Shown in pieces: positions 41,231 through 51,534 of a DNA stretch of 51,534 nt (position 1 is its first letter; each line of letters begins with the position of its first letter). Source of the DNA: Brachionus plicatilis (lineage: Eukaryota; Rotifera; Eurotatoria; Ploima; Brachionidae); assembly GCA_010279815.1 (NCBI GenBank), contig QEOQ01000191.1, forward strand, positions 106,833 through 158,366. Direction: 5' to 3'. The notes under the pieces were generated by a model. The model was not told the DNA's origin, did not search any database, and worked only from the letters and a program-made list of their open reading frames with translations. A program made the translations under genes and the position numbers.

Positions 41231-43776
41231 ATGCAAAACAGTGTTGATACAAAAGAACCAGAAAGGATTGATTTGGTAAAATTTTTCTATGAAAATGAAA
41301 TCAACGCAACTGTTCCCTCAAGTGGTCAGGCATGGTGTGTTGGTCCAGTGGAAATGTTCACCTTTAGATCGGCATATGATTTTGGAAAGCTTTATATTGA
41401 CAATTACATCCATTTGACCAAAGAAGTAGAACCAAATTTTTGGAGTTTAGCATCTCAATTCTTAATTGAACCAATTGCCGAAGCTCTGCATGATGTATTG
41501 GGTCATTCGTCGTATTGTCCATTTATAGTGAGAAACATCTCTAATTCCTTAAACCAAAGAAACATTGATTTTGGTGTTGAGAATAGATTAAATGAATTTT
41601 CAATTTATGGTGAAGTAAGCTACTCAGATGAGGATATTGCCGAACTTATAACAGACTGTGTCATGTTTTTGAATGATTATCAACCAGTGAATTATTCGAT
41701 AGGAATAAAAATTGACAGAAATTATCAATTTTTTGATTTTTTTATTTTAGAAAACATTTATTTTTCAAAAGAAATTGATTATAGAAAAAAAAAACTTTCA
41801 ATTGAAAACTACTTTGCTGATAAATACAAGCCAAATGAAAAAATAAATTGGGACTCAAGTGTCGATAAAGAAGACATTAAAAAGTGCTTTTTTGAAAACA
41901 ACATGGTAAAATATGAAAAAAAAATATGTTTTCACAAACGAATAACAAAAGAAAATTGTATGCAAGCATTGAATTTTGAGCTGGATCTTGAAAAAATTCA
42001 ATCGGATAAATCTGGTTTAATAACTATTAGCATACCAATTGAATCTTTAAAATTTGCTTGTAAAATAGAATAAATTTTTTAAATTTTTCAAAAATTTTTA
42101 AAATGGCTCTCACATTATTTTAGATTATGTTCCAAGCTTTTTGAATGAAAATGTAGATGAACATGAAGTTTGTCCCATTGGTTTAAAAGATGAATTTACT
42201 TTTAATTCTGTGCAAAAGTAAGGCAAAATTTTGTATTAAAATGTAAATACATATTTTGGGTTGGTAACTCTGCCAATAAATGATTAGGTAAAATTTTTTT
42301 CTATTTCATAGTTTTTTCCAAAAAAAAATAATGAATCAATTTATTTTACAAATTTGATTATGAAAATGCTTTAAAAAAAAATTGGGTCCAACTGATCCCC
42401 ACTTTTTACAAAGCAAAATATTTTTAAAAGTTTTAGCATGTCAATTAGTGAAGATTTTTATTTTTTTTGAAAATTGAATATTTTTGTTTTTGTCCTGGAA
42501 GAATAGTTTTTGAGGTATTTCAAAAATTTTTATACTAATTTGAAATATTTAATTTTAATTGTAATATTTGATATATTTATTTCTATTAATTTAAAAAAAT
42601 GTATAAGATTTCTTTAAAAATTTAAAACAAAAAACTAGATACATTTTATTAAAATTCTCTACAAAAATAAAGGTGATTTGTTGCTGGGAGTCAGTAAGGG
42701 GTCAGGTTTTCAAAAAGATAAAAATTTTGATTTTATTTTCAAAAAATAATCCAAACCAAATGACATTTTAAACTTTTTAAAAAATATTTTTGCATTGTAA
42801 AAAAACTGGTGGTCAGTGTTTTTGTAGGACCCAAAATTCCAATTAAATTTTGTTAGAGTTCTGGGTTAGACTTTATTTTTTTATTATATGTCTTTTTTTT
42901 TTTTAAATTTTTATAATTTATTGTATTTTTGGACCTTCGATTCATCTAAATTAACAAAAAATATTAAATTTTTCAAAATTTTTTTTAAGTTTAAAATTAT
43001 ATTATAAAAATCGATTTTTAAGTATGATGGGAATGTTGACCCTATTTGAATTTTATAATAGCAATGTTCACTCGTTGGCTATAGCTTGTTTATCCCAGTC
43101 TATTCTTAATGCTGTCAATTCAAAGAATAAAAAGTATTTAGCCCCAGTAAATCAAAGAGTTTTTGTTAAGAATAAATTTGCTTGTGGAATAGTTTTCACA
43201 AAAGAGGTAGACTTTACCATTTATCACAGAAAAGAGACACCAATTATTGGCCAAGTTTCTTTTCGACACGAAACCCTAAAGAACTTGATTATTGAATCAC
43301 TTTTGTATTTGACTGAGTATGTTGATTGTAATTATGTAATTGGAATGAAAATTTATGAAAGAAACACATTTCAAGCAGATCTTTTTGTTCTTGAGAGAGA
43401 TGAGTCGAATAAAGTGGACAGTTCAAAAATCGAAGAGTTAAAATTTCAAATAGAAAAACAAATAAAAGAGAATAAATTTGGTGCTACTTCAAAAAAGATC
43501 AGTAAAGATTTTGATCCTGATTTATGTGAAAAAAAAAATCGAGTTTTGGATGATTTTTTGAATGATGATCTTTTAAAATATGGCGTTAAAATAAGAGACA
43601 ATATTCGAATTAGTGAAGAACACTTGGGTAGAGAAATTAAATTTAGTTTACAAAGTAAATTGGTAAATTTGGATCTAGAAAACCAAGAAATTCAAGTGAC
43701 AATTGAATCAAATGATCTAATGGAAATTTTCAATCATTGGAAGGAATATAAGAGACTTAAAAGTTTAAAATAAAAA
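41231..43776 (+). CDS. Unrecognised protein with two homologous halves, three exons, 557 aa
   Basis: I do not recognise this gene. Two open stretches (280 and 249 codons) look separate, but splice sites join them: exon 41231-42059, intron 42060-42123 (64 bp), exon 42124-42217, intron 42218-43022 (805 bp), exon 43023-43773 plus the stop. Lengths sum to 1,674 nt with correct phases. Halves 1-277 and 278-557 are repeats of each other. Shared blocks are FYENE/FLNEN, CVGPVEMFTF/CPIGLKDEFTF, WSLASQFL/HSLAIACL, GEVSYS (127-132)/GQVSF (384-388), YSIGIKI (155-161)/YVIGMKI (412-418), and VKYEKKI/LKYGVKI. No signal peptide or membrane segment. The D..GEV..IGIK layout distantly recalls PD-(D/E)XK or Uma2-like folds, with Glu replaced by Gln in half 2; that is speculation. 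Confidence 0.7.
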
Positions 43777-44742
43777 CAGCAAATTTTAAAATTTATTTCA
43801 TATCTTGAATTTTATTTAAATAAAATAATATTTAATTTTAAAAAAAAATAGAAAATTAAGGTTTTTTTAATTTATTAGTTTTTAAACCTGCTGGATTAAA
43901 ACATACAAAAATTAAACTAATTATTTTGTATAAAAATTCATAATTTGTTTTATTTTTGAATCAATTTTCAGAATTATATTTTATTTTAAATATATTACAT
44001 ATTAATAAATAAAAATTATTCATTTTTTAAGAAAATAATTTCAAATATTTTTAAATATAATTAATTTCAATTATTATTTTGATTATTATTATTTTAATCA
44101 TTATTTTAATTTAATTTCAAATATTAATAAATATTTTTAATTTTCCCTCGTTCGATAATGCTGCAACATAAATTAAGCTATTAGTTTTTGGACCATGCAC
44201 CAAAGTTCATCTCACCCATGCTAAAATATTTTTAATTTGATAATTTAATTTGAATGTCCCAGGTTGCAGTGCAGTATAATCGAACGAGTGAATACGGTAA
44301 CATAATTTTTTTTTTTAAATATTACTTATATCTCTTCCCTGTTTAGATTAATTAAAAATGAGGAGACAAATTAAGAATATGTTTTGGGAAATAGTTAAAG
44401 TTTAATAGAATTATATTTTTGAACAACGACAAAAAAAGACAAAATTAAATTCTTTTTTTGGTTTTTCTTTTAGCTTTGGTATTTTTGAAAAGCATTGTTT
44501 GGTAGAATGGTGTCCATTATTATTGGACCACAAATTTATTAAAAATAACAAAAAAAAAATTTTTTTCACCTTATTAAGTTTAAAAAATATATTTATGAAA
44601 AATAAAATTGATTTTTGATTTAATAAAATGAAAGTTTTATTTTTGGGTTTATAATTAAATATGATAATAATAATTATAAAAGCTGAAACAAGTTTAACTT
44701 GTATTAGTATGAGTTCAATGAACCATACTTTATCAGCTATCT
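43777..44742. other. Downstream flank of the two-repeat gene, no gene seen
   Basis: Very AT-rich. It includes a decayed foldback copy at 44137-44297 and a hydrophobic shadow frame on the minus strand (44411-44779) that overlaps the end of the LINE and is not supported as a gene. Confidence 0.5.
44137..44297. mobile_element. Short decayed copy of the CCGTATTCCC foldback family
   Basis: TTCCCTCGTTCGATAATGC on the left and ATCGAACGAGTGAATACGG on the right repeat the ends of the 40494-41000 element. The interior is shortened and diverged. Confidence 0.65.
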
Positions 44743-46600
44743 TTATTTTTCGATCGTATCTAAACAGATTTTGGAACAATTAATTGACATGGCCTTTAAT
44801 CTATTCCATTTTGAAACAATCCTGTTCGAAAAAAAATAGTGTATTTGTTTAAAATTTCTTATTAGCTGTCTCTCAAGTCGATGCTTATGTCCCCTTACAT
44901 TTGATGCTGGACCATCAGTGTGAATAGAAATAGCCGACTTGACCGGTTGAAACCAATTTATATTGTTTTGTCCATTGTATACTTTAAAGAATTGTATTAA
45001 ATCACCTCTCTCTCTTCTTTTCTCGAGTGTTGTTAGTCCAATTTTTTCCAGTCTTCTTTGATAGTCGAGGTTTCGCAGACTAGGCACTAATTTTGTCGCT
45101 CTACGTTGCACTTTTTCAAGTAATTTTGAATCTTTTTTTCTGTAAGGATTCCAAACTGGTGCAGCATATTCTAAATGTGGTCTAACATAAGTTGTAAACA
45201 GAATTTTGAAAGTTTCAATATTCTAAAATGTAAATGTTCTTCTAAGCATTCCAAGTACCGAATTTGCTTTCAAAACAGCTTGACTTACATGATCGTTCCA
45301 TTTTAAGTCGTCTGACAGTATAACACCTAAGTCACGCTCGCTTTTAGTTCTAGTAATATTATATGCCTAGCCATCATCTTTTGTCATTACTAGATTAATA
45401 GGATTTGAACTGAATTCACGTTTCGATATAAACATTGTTTTACACTTCTCATAATTGAAAGCCATTTTCCACTCTCTAGCCCAACTTACAAGTGAGTCAA
45501 TGTCATTTTGTACGAATTTGATGTCTATCCAATTCTTTATTTGTACAATTATTTTACTGTCATCAGCAAATAATTTCAATAACTGCTTAACAACCTCCGG
45601 CATATCATTAATAAATATTATAAAAAGTAAAGGTCCGAGTACCGAACCCTGAGGCACCCCACTCAAAACTTGTTTCCAATCCGATTCATATTGTCTTAGT
45701 ACCACTTTTTGTCTCCTATCTTTTAAAAAGTCAGTTAACCAGCGTAGAATACTACCCTCGAATCCATAGGCCTTTAGTTTGACTAACAGTGATCTATGAC
45801 AAACTTTGTCAAATGCCTTTGCAAAGTCTAGAAAAACTAAAATTGTACCAAAGCCTCGACTCAATGACTCCGTAATGATATCCAATGTTTCCAATAAATT
45901 TGTGATGCATGACTTATTTTTTACAAAACCATGTTGTTCTTTGGCAATTAAATCCAATTGAAAAAGATGTCTAATCATTTCATCACGAATTAATTTTTCC
46001 ATAATTTTACATGGAACCGCGGTTAAAGACACTGGCCTATAGTTAGATGAATCAGATTTAGAGCTTTTTTTGTGTAAAGGACTAATATTTGCCTCTTTCC
46101 AGTTTTGAGGTTTTTTACCATCTCTAAATGATTTTTTAAACAAGAGTGAAAAATCATACTAAATACTTTAGGACATTTATTCAAAACAAACGGATGTATC
46201 CCGTCTGTATCTGGTATTTTGAATTTTTCCAATTTTGTCAAAGTTTAATAAATCTTTTCTTGCGAAAATACACTCAAGTCTAACTCGAATTTTACTTCTG
46301 TTCGTTTAGCAAATTCCACACTCGCGCAACCTATATCACGATTAAAGACCTCAAAAAATTGTTCATTTAAACAATTTGCAATTTGTTTACCATCCAATAG
46401 CACTTGATTATTATTATCAATTAGCTTTACAATCTGATCCTTAAATGTCTTCTGGCGATTTACATAATGATATAATAATTTCGGATTATGTTTACATTTT
46501 TGTGCTAATTCTTTTTCATAATTCATCTTACTTTTTTTTATCAGTTTTTTTATCATTTTTTTTCAAGTATTTCAGCTAAATGTTTGATTTTTTTCATTTA
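44743..46600 (-). pseudogene. LINE (CR1/Jockey-like) reverse transcriptase, nearly complete but mutated
   Basis: Read on the minus strand in order: YEKELAQKCKHNPKLLYHY (46500); NYRPVSLTAVPCKIMEK (46040); FLDFAKAFDKVCHRSLL (45830); SGVPQGSVLGPLLFIIFIND (45650); the catalytic FADDSKI (45570); RDLGVILSDDLKWNDHV (45320); and QRRATKLVPSLRNLDYQ with the C-terminal LTTLEKRRERGDLI (45100-44990). The longest intact frame is 258 codons (46143-45367). A stop near 45370, another near 45223 and a frameshift near 46240-46140 disable it. The endonuclease part is missing, so it is 5'-truncated near 46600. Confidence 0.85.
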
Positions 46601-46693
46601 ATTCTTTTCGCTAAAGCAATATAGAGATGTAAAAAAGCAAATATTTAAAACATGAGAGCAAACAGTATTTATAATTTAAAAATCGTTTTTTTT

Positions 46694-47034
46694 GGCATCG
46701 TGAAATTTGGTACAAAAAACAAAAACAAAATATTAAAAGTGTCAAAGTTTAAGTTCTGAAAAACCAAAGCATGTTCTGTAAATTGTTGCAACTGATACAT
46801 CCTTTGTACCACCAATATACTGATTCTGCAAAATTCTGCAATAAATCTGCAGAACTCAGAAAATTTTGAATTTGGGATACTATATTATATTAAAAATCCA
46901 ATTCAACTTTAAATGGTGGTACAAAGGATGTATCAGTTGCTACAATTTACAGAACATGCTTTAGTCGGTCCAGATTGAAGTTCTGGCGTTTTTTATATTT
47001 TGTTTTTGTTTTTTGTACCAAAATTCACAATTCC
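46694..47034. mobile_element. 341-bp foldback MITE
   Basis: The ends GGCATCGTGAAATTTGGTAC and the complement GGAATTGTGAATTTTGGTAC are followed by identical AAAAAACAAAAACAAAATAT blocks. Inner arms share GCATGTTCTGTAAATTG and GATACATCCTTTGTACCACC. It is flanked by runs of 8-9 T, compatible with a homopolymer target duplication. The terminus is related to FB9 (GGTATTGTGAAATT). Confidence 0.8.
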
Positions 47035-47172
47035 TTTTTTTTTAATAAAAAAGCGTTTGGAATTTTCTTAAATAAATTTTTTATTTCAGGAATAAAATTC
47101 TATTTTTAAAATGAAAACCTTTTAAATAGGATTAAAAATATACATTATTTACAAAATTGAAATAAAATAATT

Positions 47173-49415
47173 TCAATAAAAATCTATGGTGTTTAAATTA
47201 AAATTAGATTCATTCAGACAATGAACCTTTTTGGTTGAAACTTTCAGAAATATGTTTGGTTTTGGCTGATGCTGATAGTTAAGTTGATTCGATGAGTTTA
47301 TATTGTATATTTGATAAAATGTCCAATTTGAAAGAACACTTAAAAATTAAAAATTTTCTAAATTACTCAAATATTATAAACTTTATTTAGATTACTTTTT
47401 TAAACTATTTTTAATAAATTTTACATCTGACTCTTTATTTTTGCATATTATTTCCAATATTATCAAACTATTAAATTTTTTAAATCCAGTCAAATGGTCG
47501 CTAAAGACTTTGCAGTCAATATTTTCAATTTTTAACTTCAATGTAGTTAAAGTTGGCGCCAATTGAACCAGACTTTCGCAAAATTTTGACGAAAAGCAAA
47601 AATTCAAATGATTAAGAGTTAATTTTTTTAGATGAATAAATTTTCTGAGATTTTTTGTAAACACAGCCTGAAAGTCAAAAGTCAAGAAGCTGTTAAAGTT
47701 ACTTAGATTTAATTCATTGAGAGCTGTTCTAGCGCTCAATTCGTTCAAGAATAAATCAAATCTATTCACACCACCAACAAGTTTAAAATCGCTGAAAGAT
47801 AAGCTTTTTATAAAGTTCCATTTTGATATTTCGCTCAGTTCCGCTATGTCCACATTGTTACAACTTAAAGAAAAAGAAAAAATAATAGATAACAATTAAT
47901 TTTTAAATTACTTAAAACAATATTTTTCCTTAAAATTAACAAAGTCCGGACTACAAATAGTCAGCTTGATCAACTTGATTTTTTTCAAATGGGACAACTC
48001 TTTCTAATTTATTTAAAAAAATTTATTTAAATATTTTTTAATTTTTAAAAATTAATTACATTTTTAGAATTTTTTTGGTCATCACCCGAACTTTCTTCTT
48101 CCTCTTCTTCACTTTCCTCGAATATTCTTTTGAAAGACGTCTTTTCTTCTTTTTTGGCAAAAGTCTCACTTGACAGTGCACAACATGGCAGACCAAGCTC
48201 ACTCAATTCTTTTTTATTTAAAGAAAAAAAATAATTTTTTTAAATCAATAAATCAACTTACCATGCAACGAAGAAATTAAGCTACAAATACTTTCCTTGC
48301 TATGAATATGAATAGAACAAAAATCAATTTTTTTCAAAAATTTTGTTTTTTCTAAATTCAAATTAATTGTTGATAAAATACAGGGCCAAATTAAAATGTA
48401 CAATTTGATTGAGTTTAGCTTATCAACAAAATCAAGACTAAAGTATTCCTGAACCAAATCGTCAAGTACGTATGGATTAGTGTTTAGCACAATGTTATTT
48501 GATCTCAAGTAGCCCAAGTCAATGCCAAAGTTTAGATCACAGGAGTCAATTTTTTTTTCATTTATCAAAGTGGATAGCAAATGATTAGATTTATCAATGG
48601 ACACATTTAGGCTAAATGAGCTTAATTTATTAATTAAATCAAATAAGTACTCATTCAGACTGAGGGTTATGTTGTTGGTGCCAGTAGTCAAATGGCAAAG
48701 TTTTGGAAGTTTGTGGTGCGGAAAATTTTGACTTGATAAATTTAGGCTAAAATCCGATTTATCATAAGAAGAATATAGTTCCAGATGAGTCAAATCTAGG
48801 CAATGGTTGAACACAAGATTGAAAAGAGTTTGAATTGATGAAGATTTTAATTCTACCCTAAGAGATTCTAGTCTGTCCATATGGACCATTTTTTGTTCTG
48901 AAGTGTCTAAATTCGGGATCAAATTGAAGCTGAGGTGTTTAAGGTTTTTGCATGAGCGAAACAGTTTGCCAAGATCGGACAAGTCAAGTTGAATATTTGA
49001 CGGTGCTGTATTAAATAAATCCAACTCGGTTAAATTGGTATATTTGCAGAGGGTTTCGTTTATAATTCGCTTGAGACTAGTGTGTCGGCATAAATTTAGG
49101 CAAAAATTAATGTTTATCTTTTCAATGTCTTTGGTTTTATAGAGTTTGAGAGTTTTCTTAAATTGGTCATAATCGAGTCTATAATTATTCTCCAAGTGAC
49201 ATTGTCTAGTTAAAAAGCATTTTTTGATATAAATATTTTAATCAAGTTTTAAAGTTTTACTTTTTGTCAAAAATTAATTTGAATAAATATGAATTTTGAA
49301 GTTCTAATGGTTTAGTTGTGTTGTATGCAGCTGTAATTAGATTGACAAGGTCAGTTGCACTTAGTTTAAAACTAAGGGATGACAAAAAAGGCACCGGAAG
49401 TCTTAGTAAATCCAT
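47173..49415 (-). CDS. Leucine-rich repeat (F-box/LRR-like) protein, six exons, 657 aa
   Basis: Exons: 49415-49261, 49205-48262, 48208-48060, 48003-47912, 47863-47396, 47338-47173. The lengths total 1,974 nt with consistent phases, and the introns are 53-57 bp. The N-terminus (MDLLRLPVPFLSSLSFKLSA, then TDLVNLITAAYNTT) has the shape of a divergent F-box, which would tether an SCF ubiquitin ligase. The rest is irregular LRR: LTELDLFN, LKHLSFNLIPNL, LTHLELYSS, LTTLKLKIENI, NSLIILEIICKN. Between LRR blocks lies an acidic stretch (EESEEEEEESSGDD, about 397-411). The frame reaches a TAA at 47392, but a GTAATC donor there joins in phase to a further open 55-codon exon ending at 47173. Without that exon the protein would be about 603 aa. 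Host gene; substrate unknown. Confidence 0.75.
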
Positions 49416-50395
49416 TTAAGCAAATAAAGAAGAAGAATTTTAACAATAAAATAAATTTTTGAAATATTTATTAATAATTTAAAAAAATAAGTGGAAATAA
49501 TTTAACATTTTATCAGTAGTGGTTGCTTCAAGTTTAATTAAATTTTTATATGATTATAATTTATTTTATTTTGACTTATTTAATAAGATCTGAAGGCGCT
49601 TCAGGTCGAAACAGTTTAGATAAATAATAAGAGCGATTACAAATTCAACTTAAATAAAATACAAAATGTTTATTTTGCTGAAAAAGATGATGAGGGATAT
49701 TCACAAAGAAAGAGTGAAATATTTTAAATTATTCAAAAATAACAGCTAATTCGGATTTTAATAAAATTTTTGTATTGACCTTCAAGATTTTGGGCTTAAA
49801 CCAACCAGGTATGCTACCGTTATCAATCGTTAAAAAAAAGCTAACGATTCTTTTTTTTTTCAAAAATTTTTTTATTTAACAAATGAATTAAAAAATAAAA
49901 AAAATAAAATATTATTTTTAAAAATAAAACCTTTTTTTTCGTTAACGTTATTAACTTTTTTTTTCATTTCTTTTTTGACCAATTATTAAAAAATAAGAAT
50001 TTTATTAAATAATTTTTTAGAAATTTAATATTTTATTACCATTTACACCGTTAATTAACATCAACGATTATGTTTTTACATTATTTGAATTTTTTAATAA
50101 AAATAAATACAAATTTATTTAAATTGTCTTTAAAAAATTTTCTAGTTTGAAAAAATTATTCTTAAATAAAAAGTAAAAATATATTTAAATATATTTAAAA
50201 TATATAATTTTTGCTATCTTATTTTATTACAATTCTTTAGTAGTTTGTTAAAATTTTATTTAAACCCAATTAGAAAAGTAAAAATTTGAAGATTTTTTAT
50301 TGAAAAAGAAAAATAAATTTACTATCTTAAATTTTTTAGAAAAAAATCATTTTATATAAATTACTTTTTTTATTAATTAATTAAATTTGGCCATC
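49416..50395. other. Upstream flank of the LRR gene, no gene seen
   Basis: AT-rich. The only recognisable item is the LINE 3' tail at 49588-49632. The stretch 49840-50380 is almost entirely A and T. Confidence 0.5.
49588..49632 (+). repeat. LINE 3' tail with perfect hairpin
   Basis: CTGAAGGCGCTTCAG hairpin followed by GTCGAAACAG and ATAAATAATAA. Same architecture as 39905 and 41096. Confidence 0.6.
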
Positions 50396-50620
50396 ATTTA
50401 ATTGACTGACAAAAAAACTACTTCACTGATAATTAAACTACTTGAGTGACAATTAAACTATTTTACTGACAAATAAACTAATTGACCGACAAATTAAATA
50501 TTTTCAATATTGATAGATTAACCAAAAAAATGGTGACTAATTTAATTAGTGACTAATGACTAATAAACACTAAACTAGGTGACAAACAAACTACTTCACT
50601 GATAATTAAAGAAATTATTT
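50396..50620. repeat. Degenerate tandem repeat, ~18-20 bp period
   Basis: Recurring units of the type CACTGATAATTAAACTACTT and GTGACAATTAAACTA are separated by variants with GACCGACAAATTAAA. A further pair appears at 50795-50825. It looks like a decayed minisatellite. Confidence 0.65.
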
Positions 50621-50712
50621 TTGTCTTTTTTATTTTTTTTTATTTTGTTCGTATTGTTTTTGTCAAATTTTATTATTACTTTTGTTAATATACAAGTAAT
50701 TTTAATAAGAGT

Positions 50713-50790
50713 ACTGGAGGTCCACGATTGACGCTCCAACTCCCAAAATCGCCCAAGTTAAGGCATTCTTATTTAAATAAATAAATAAAA
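50713..50790 (+). repeat. LINE 3' tail
   Basis: ACTGGAGGTCCACGATTGACGC, then CAAGTTAAGGCATTCTTATTT and AAATAAATAAATAAAAT. It lies immediately upstream of another LINE endonuclease and probably ends an older element. Confidence 0.5.
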
Positions 50791-50895
50791 TTAAACTAAT
50801 TGAGTGACAATTAATAGGTGACAAAAATTTAAAAGTGATATAATTTTAATTGATAAGATTGTATATAAACAGATAATCTTTTCATAATTTGATAA

Positions 50896-51534
50896 TCTTT
50901 TCATATTTTCGACATTGTTTTGCTCAATGAATTAAAGATAGATTTGAGTGAGGCAAATATTTATCTTGATTTTCACAGTTATCAATTCATAACAAAACCA
51001 CGCAACAAGTATGGAGGAGGAGTAGCTATTTTAATTAAAGAAGGAATTGAATTTATACAAGATTTCTCTTATGAGGAATTCAATTCCGAACTCCTTTGTA
51101 TAAAAATAAACTTAGGAAAGAATAATGAATTGTTTATATTTAGTCTTTATAATCCACCCAATGTGCTTCTGAACTTTGAGTTTTTTAAAACAGTTAATAA
51201 AAAATGTAGAAACTACATTTTAGGTGGTGATCTTAACGCTAGAACAGAGCAAATAGGCTGCGTAGGGGAAAATGAAAACGGCATAATGTTGGAAAGAATA
51301 ATCAATGAGTTAGACTTTTCAGTAATCAATGATAAGCGTCCTACTTTCAATATTTTTAATAGGAATTACTTTGAAATTCTTGATCTTCTTTTAGTTTCAT
51401 CTTCATTAATTGACAAAATTACCGACTTTTGTGTCTTAAATAGTCAAGACATGACTAGCGACCATTTCCCAATCGAAGCATCGATTTCTATGGGCTATCA
51501 ATTAGAAAATAAATCAGAAGCTAAAAAGTTTAAC
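50896..51534 (+). CDS. LINE apurinic-type endonuclease, open to the right edge
   Basis: The frame is open from 50896 to 51534 (213 codons) with no stop. It reads FDIVLLNELKID, NKYGGGVAILIKEG, LFIFSLYNPPN, GGDLNAR (metal-binding Asp/Asn of the APE family), LDLLLVSSSLIDKI and the C-terminal catalytic SDHFPIE. The endonuclease nicks target DNA to prime reverse transcription. There is no start codon near the beginning, so the protein is 5'-truncated or begins at a codon I cannot place. The reverse transcriptase should follow beyond 51534. The lack of stops suggests a younger copy than the other LINEs here. Confidence 0.85.

Noticed and set aside
41231..43773. Two separate single-exon genes
   Set aside because: The second frame lacks the block equivalent to the start of the first. 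That block is present at 42124-42217 between splice sites that keep the phase.
44411..44779. Hydrophobic 122-codon minus frame
   Set aside because: Mostly Ile/Phe/Lys from A/T-rich DNA, overlapping the LINE end, with no plausible start context.
1..51534. tRNA or rRNA genes
   Set aside because: I saw no convincing cloverleaf with A and B boxes and no rRNA-like conserved block. A covariance-model scan would be needed to exclude them.

Overview
The window is a very AT-rich stretch of a metazoan nuclear genome. Host genes are split by introns with ordinary GT..AG borders, most of them only about 50-95 bp long, while a few are bloated to 3-4.6 kb by transposons. The protein set (an EML5/6-like microtubule protein, eukaryotic glutathione synthetase, a TMEM201/Samp1 inner nuclear membrane protein) points to an animal. 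Base composition, tiny introns and the mix of LINE, Tc1, pogo, MULE and hAT-like debris would suit a small invertebrate such as a monogonont rotifer, but that placement is inference.

Layout. 12437 down to 1 (minus): one EML5/6-like gene with three HELP+WD40 cores. It runs off the left edge, and its 3-kb and 4-kb introns hold foldback elements, a Tc1 relic and a LINE carrying two later insertions. 12438-21660: transposon ground with a broken Tc1 element, a LINE 3' remnant, a decayed MULE, a jumbled LINE region with a GC-rich block, and copies of a roughly 515-bp hAT-like element. 27841-21664 (minus): complete five-exon glutathione synthetase gene (480 aa) whose fourth intron (4.6 kb) carries nested elements. 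30908-29410 (minus): three-exon TMEM201-like gene (467 aa). 30909-41100: repeats, including a piggyBac-like TTAA MITE, Tc1-type MITEs, a pogo relic, an internally deleted Ty3/gypsy piece beside a 387-base assembly gap, and LINE fragments. 41231-43776 (plus): an unrecognised gene which I join across two introns into a 557-aa protein made of two homologous halves. 44743-46600 (minus): a long, mutated LINE reverse transcriptase. 49415-47173 (minus): six-exon gene for a 657-aa leucine-rich, F-box/LRR-like protein. 50896-51534 (plus): LINE apurinic-type endonuclease running off the right edge.

Exon joins were built by hand from splice dinucleotides, phase bookkeeping and resemblance to known families. 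For all five genes the summed exon lengths keep the frame. The main novelty is the two-repeat gene and a dense set of small palindromic DNA transposons. Several have clean target-site duplications (9 bp, 8 bp, 4 bp, TTAA or TA) and can be ordered in time by nesting.

The genes do not look functionally linked. The window reads as five independent host genes embedded in transposon debris.
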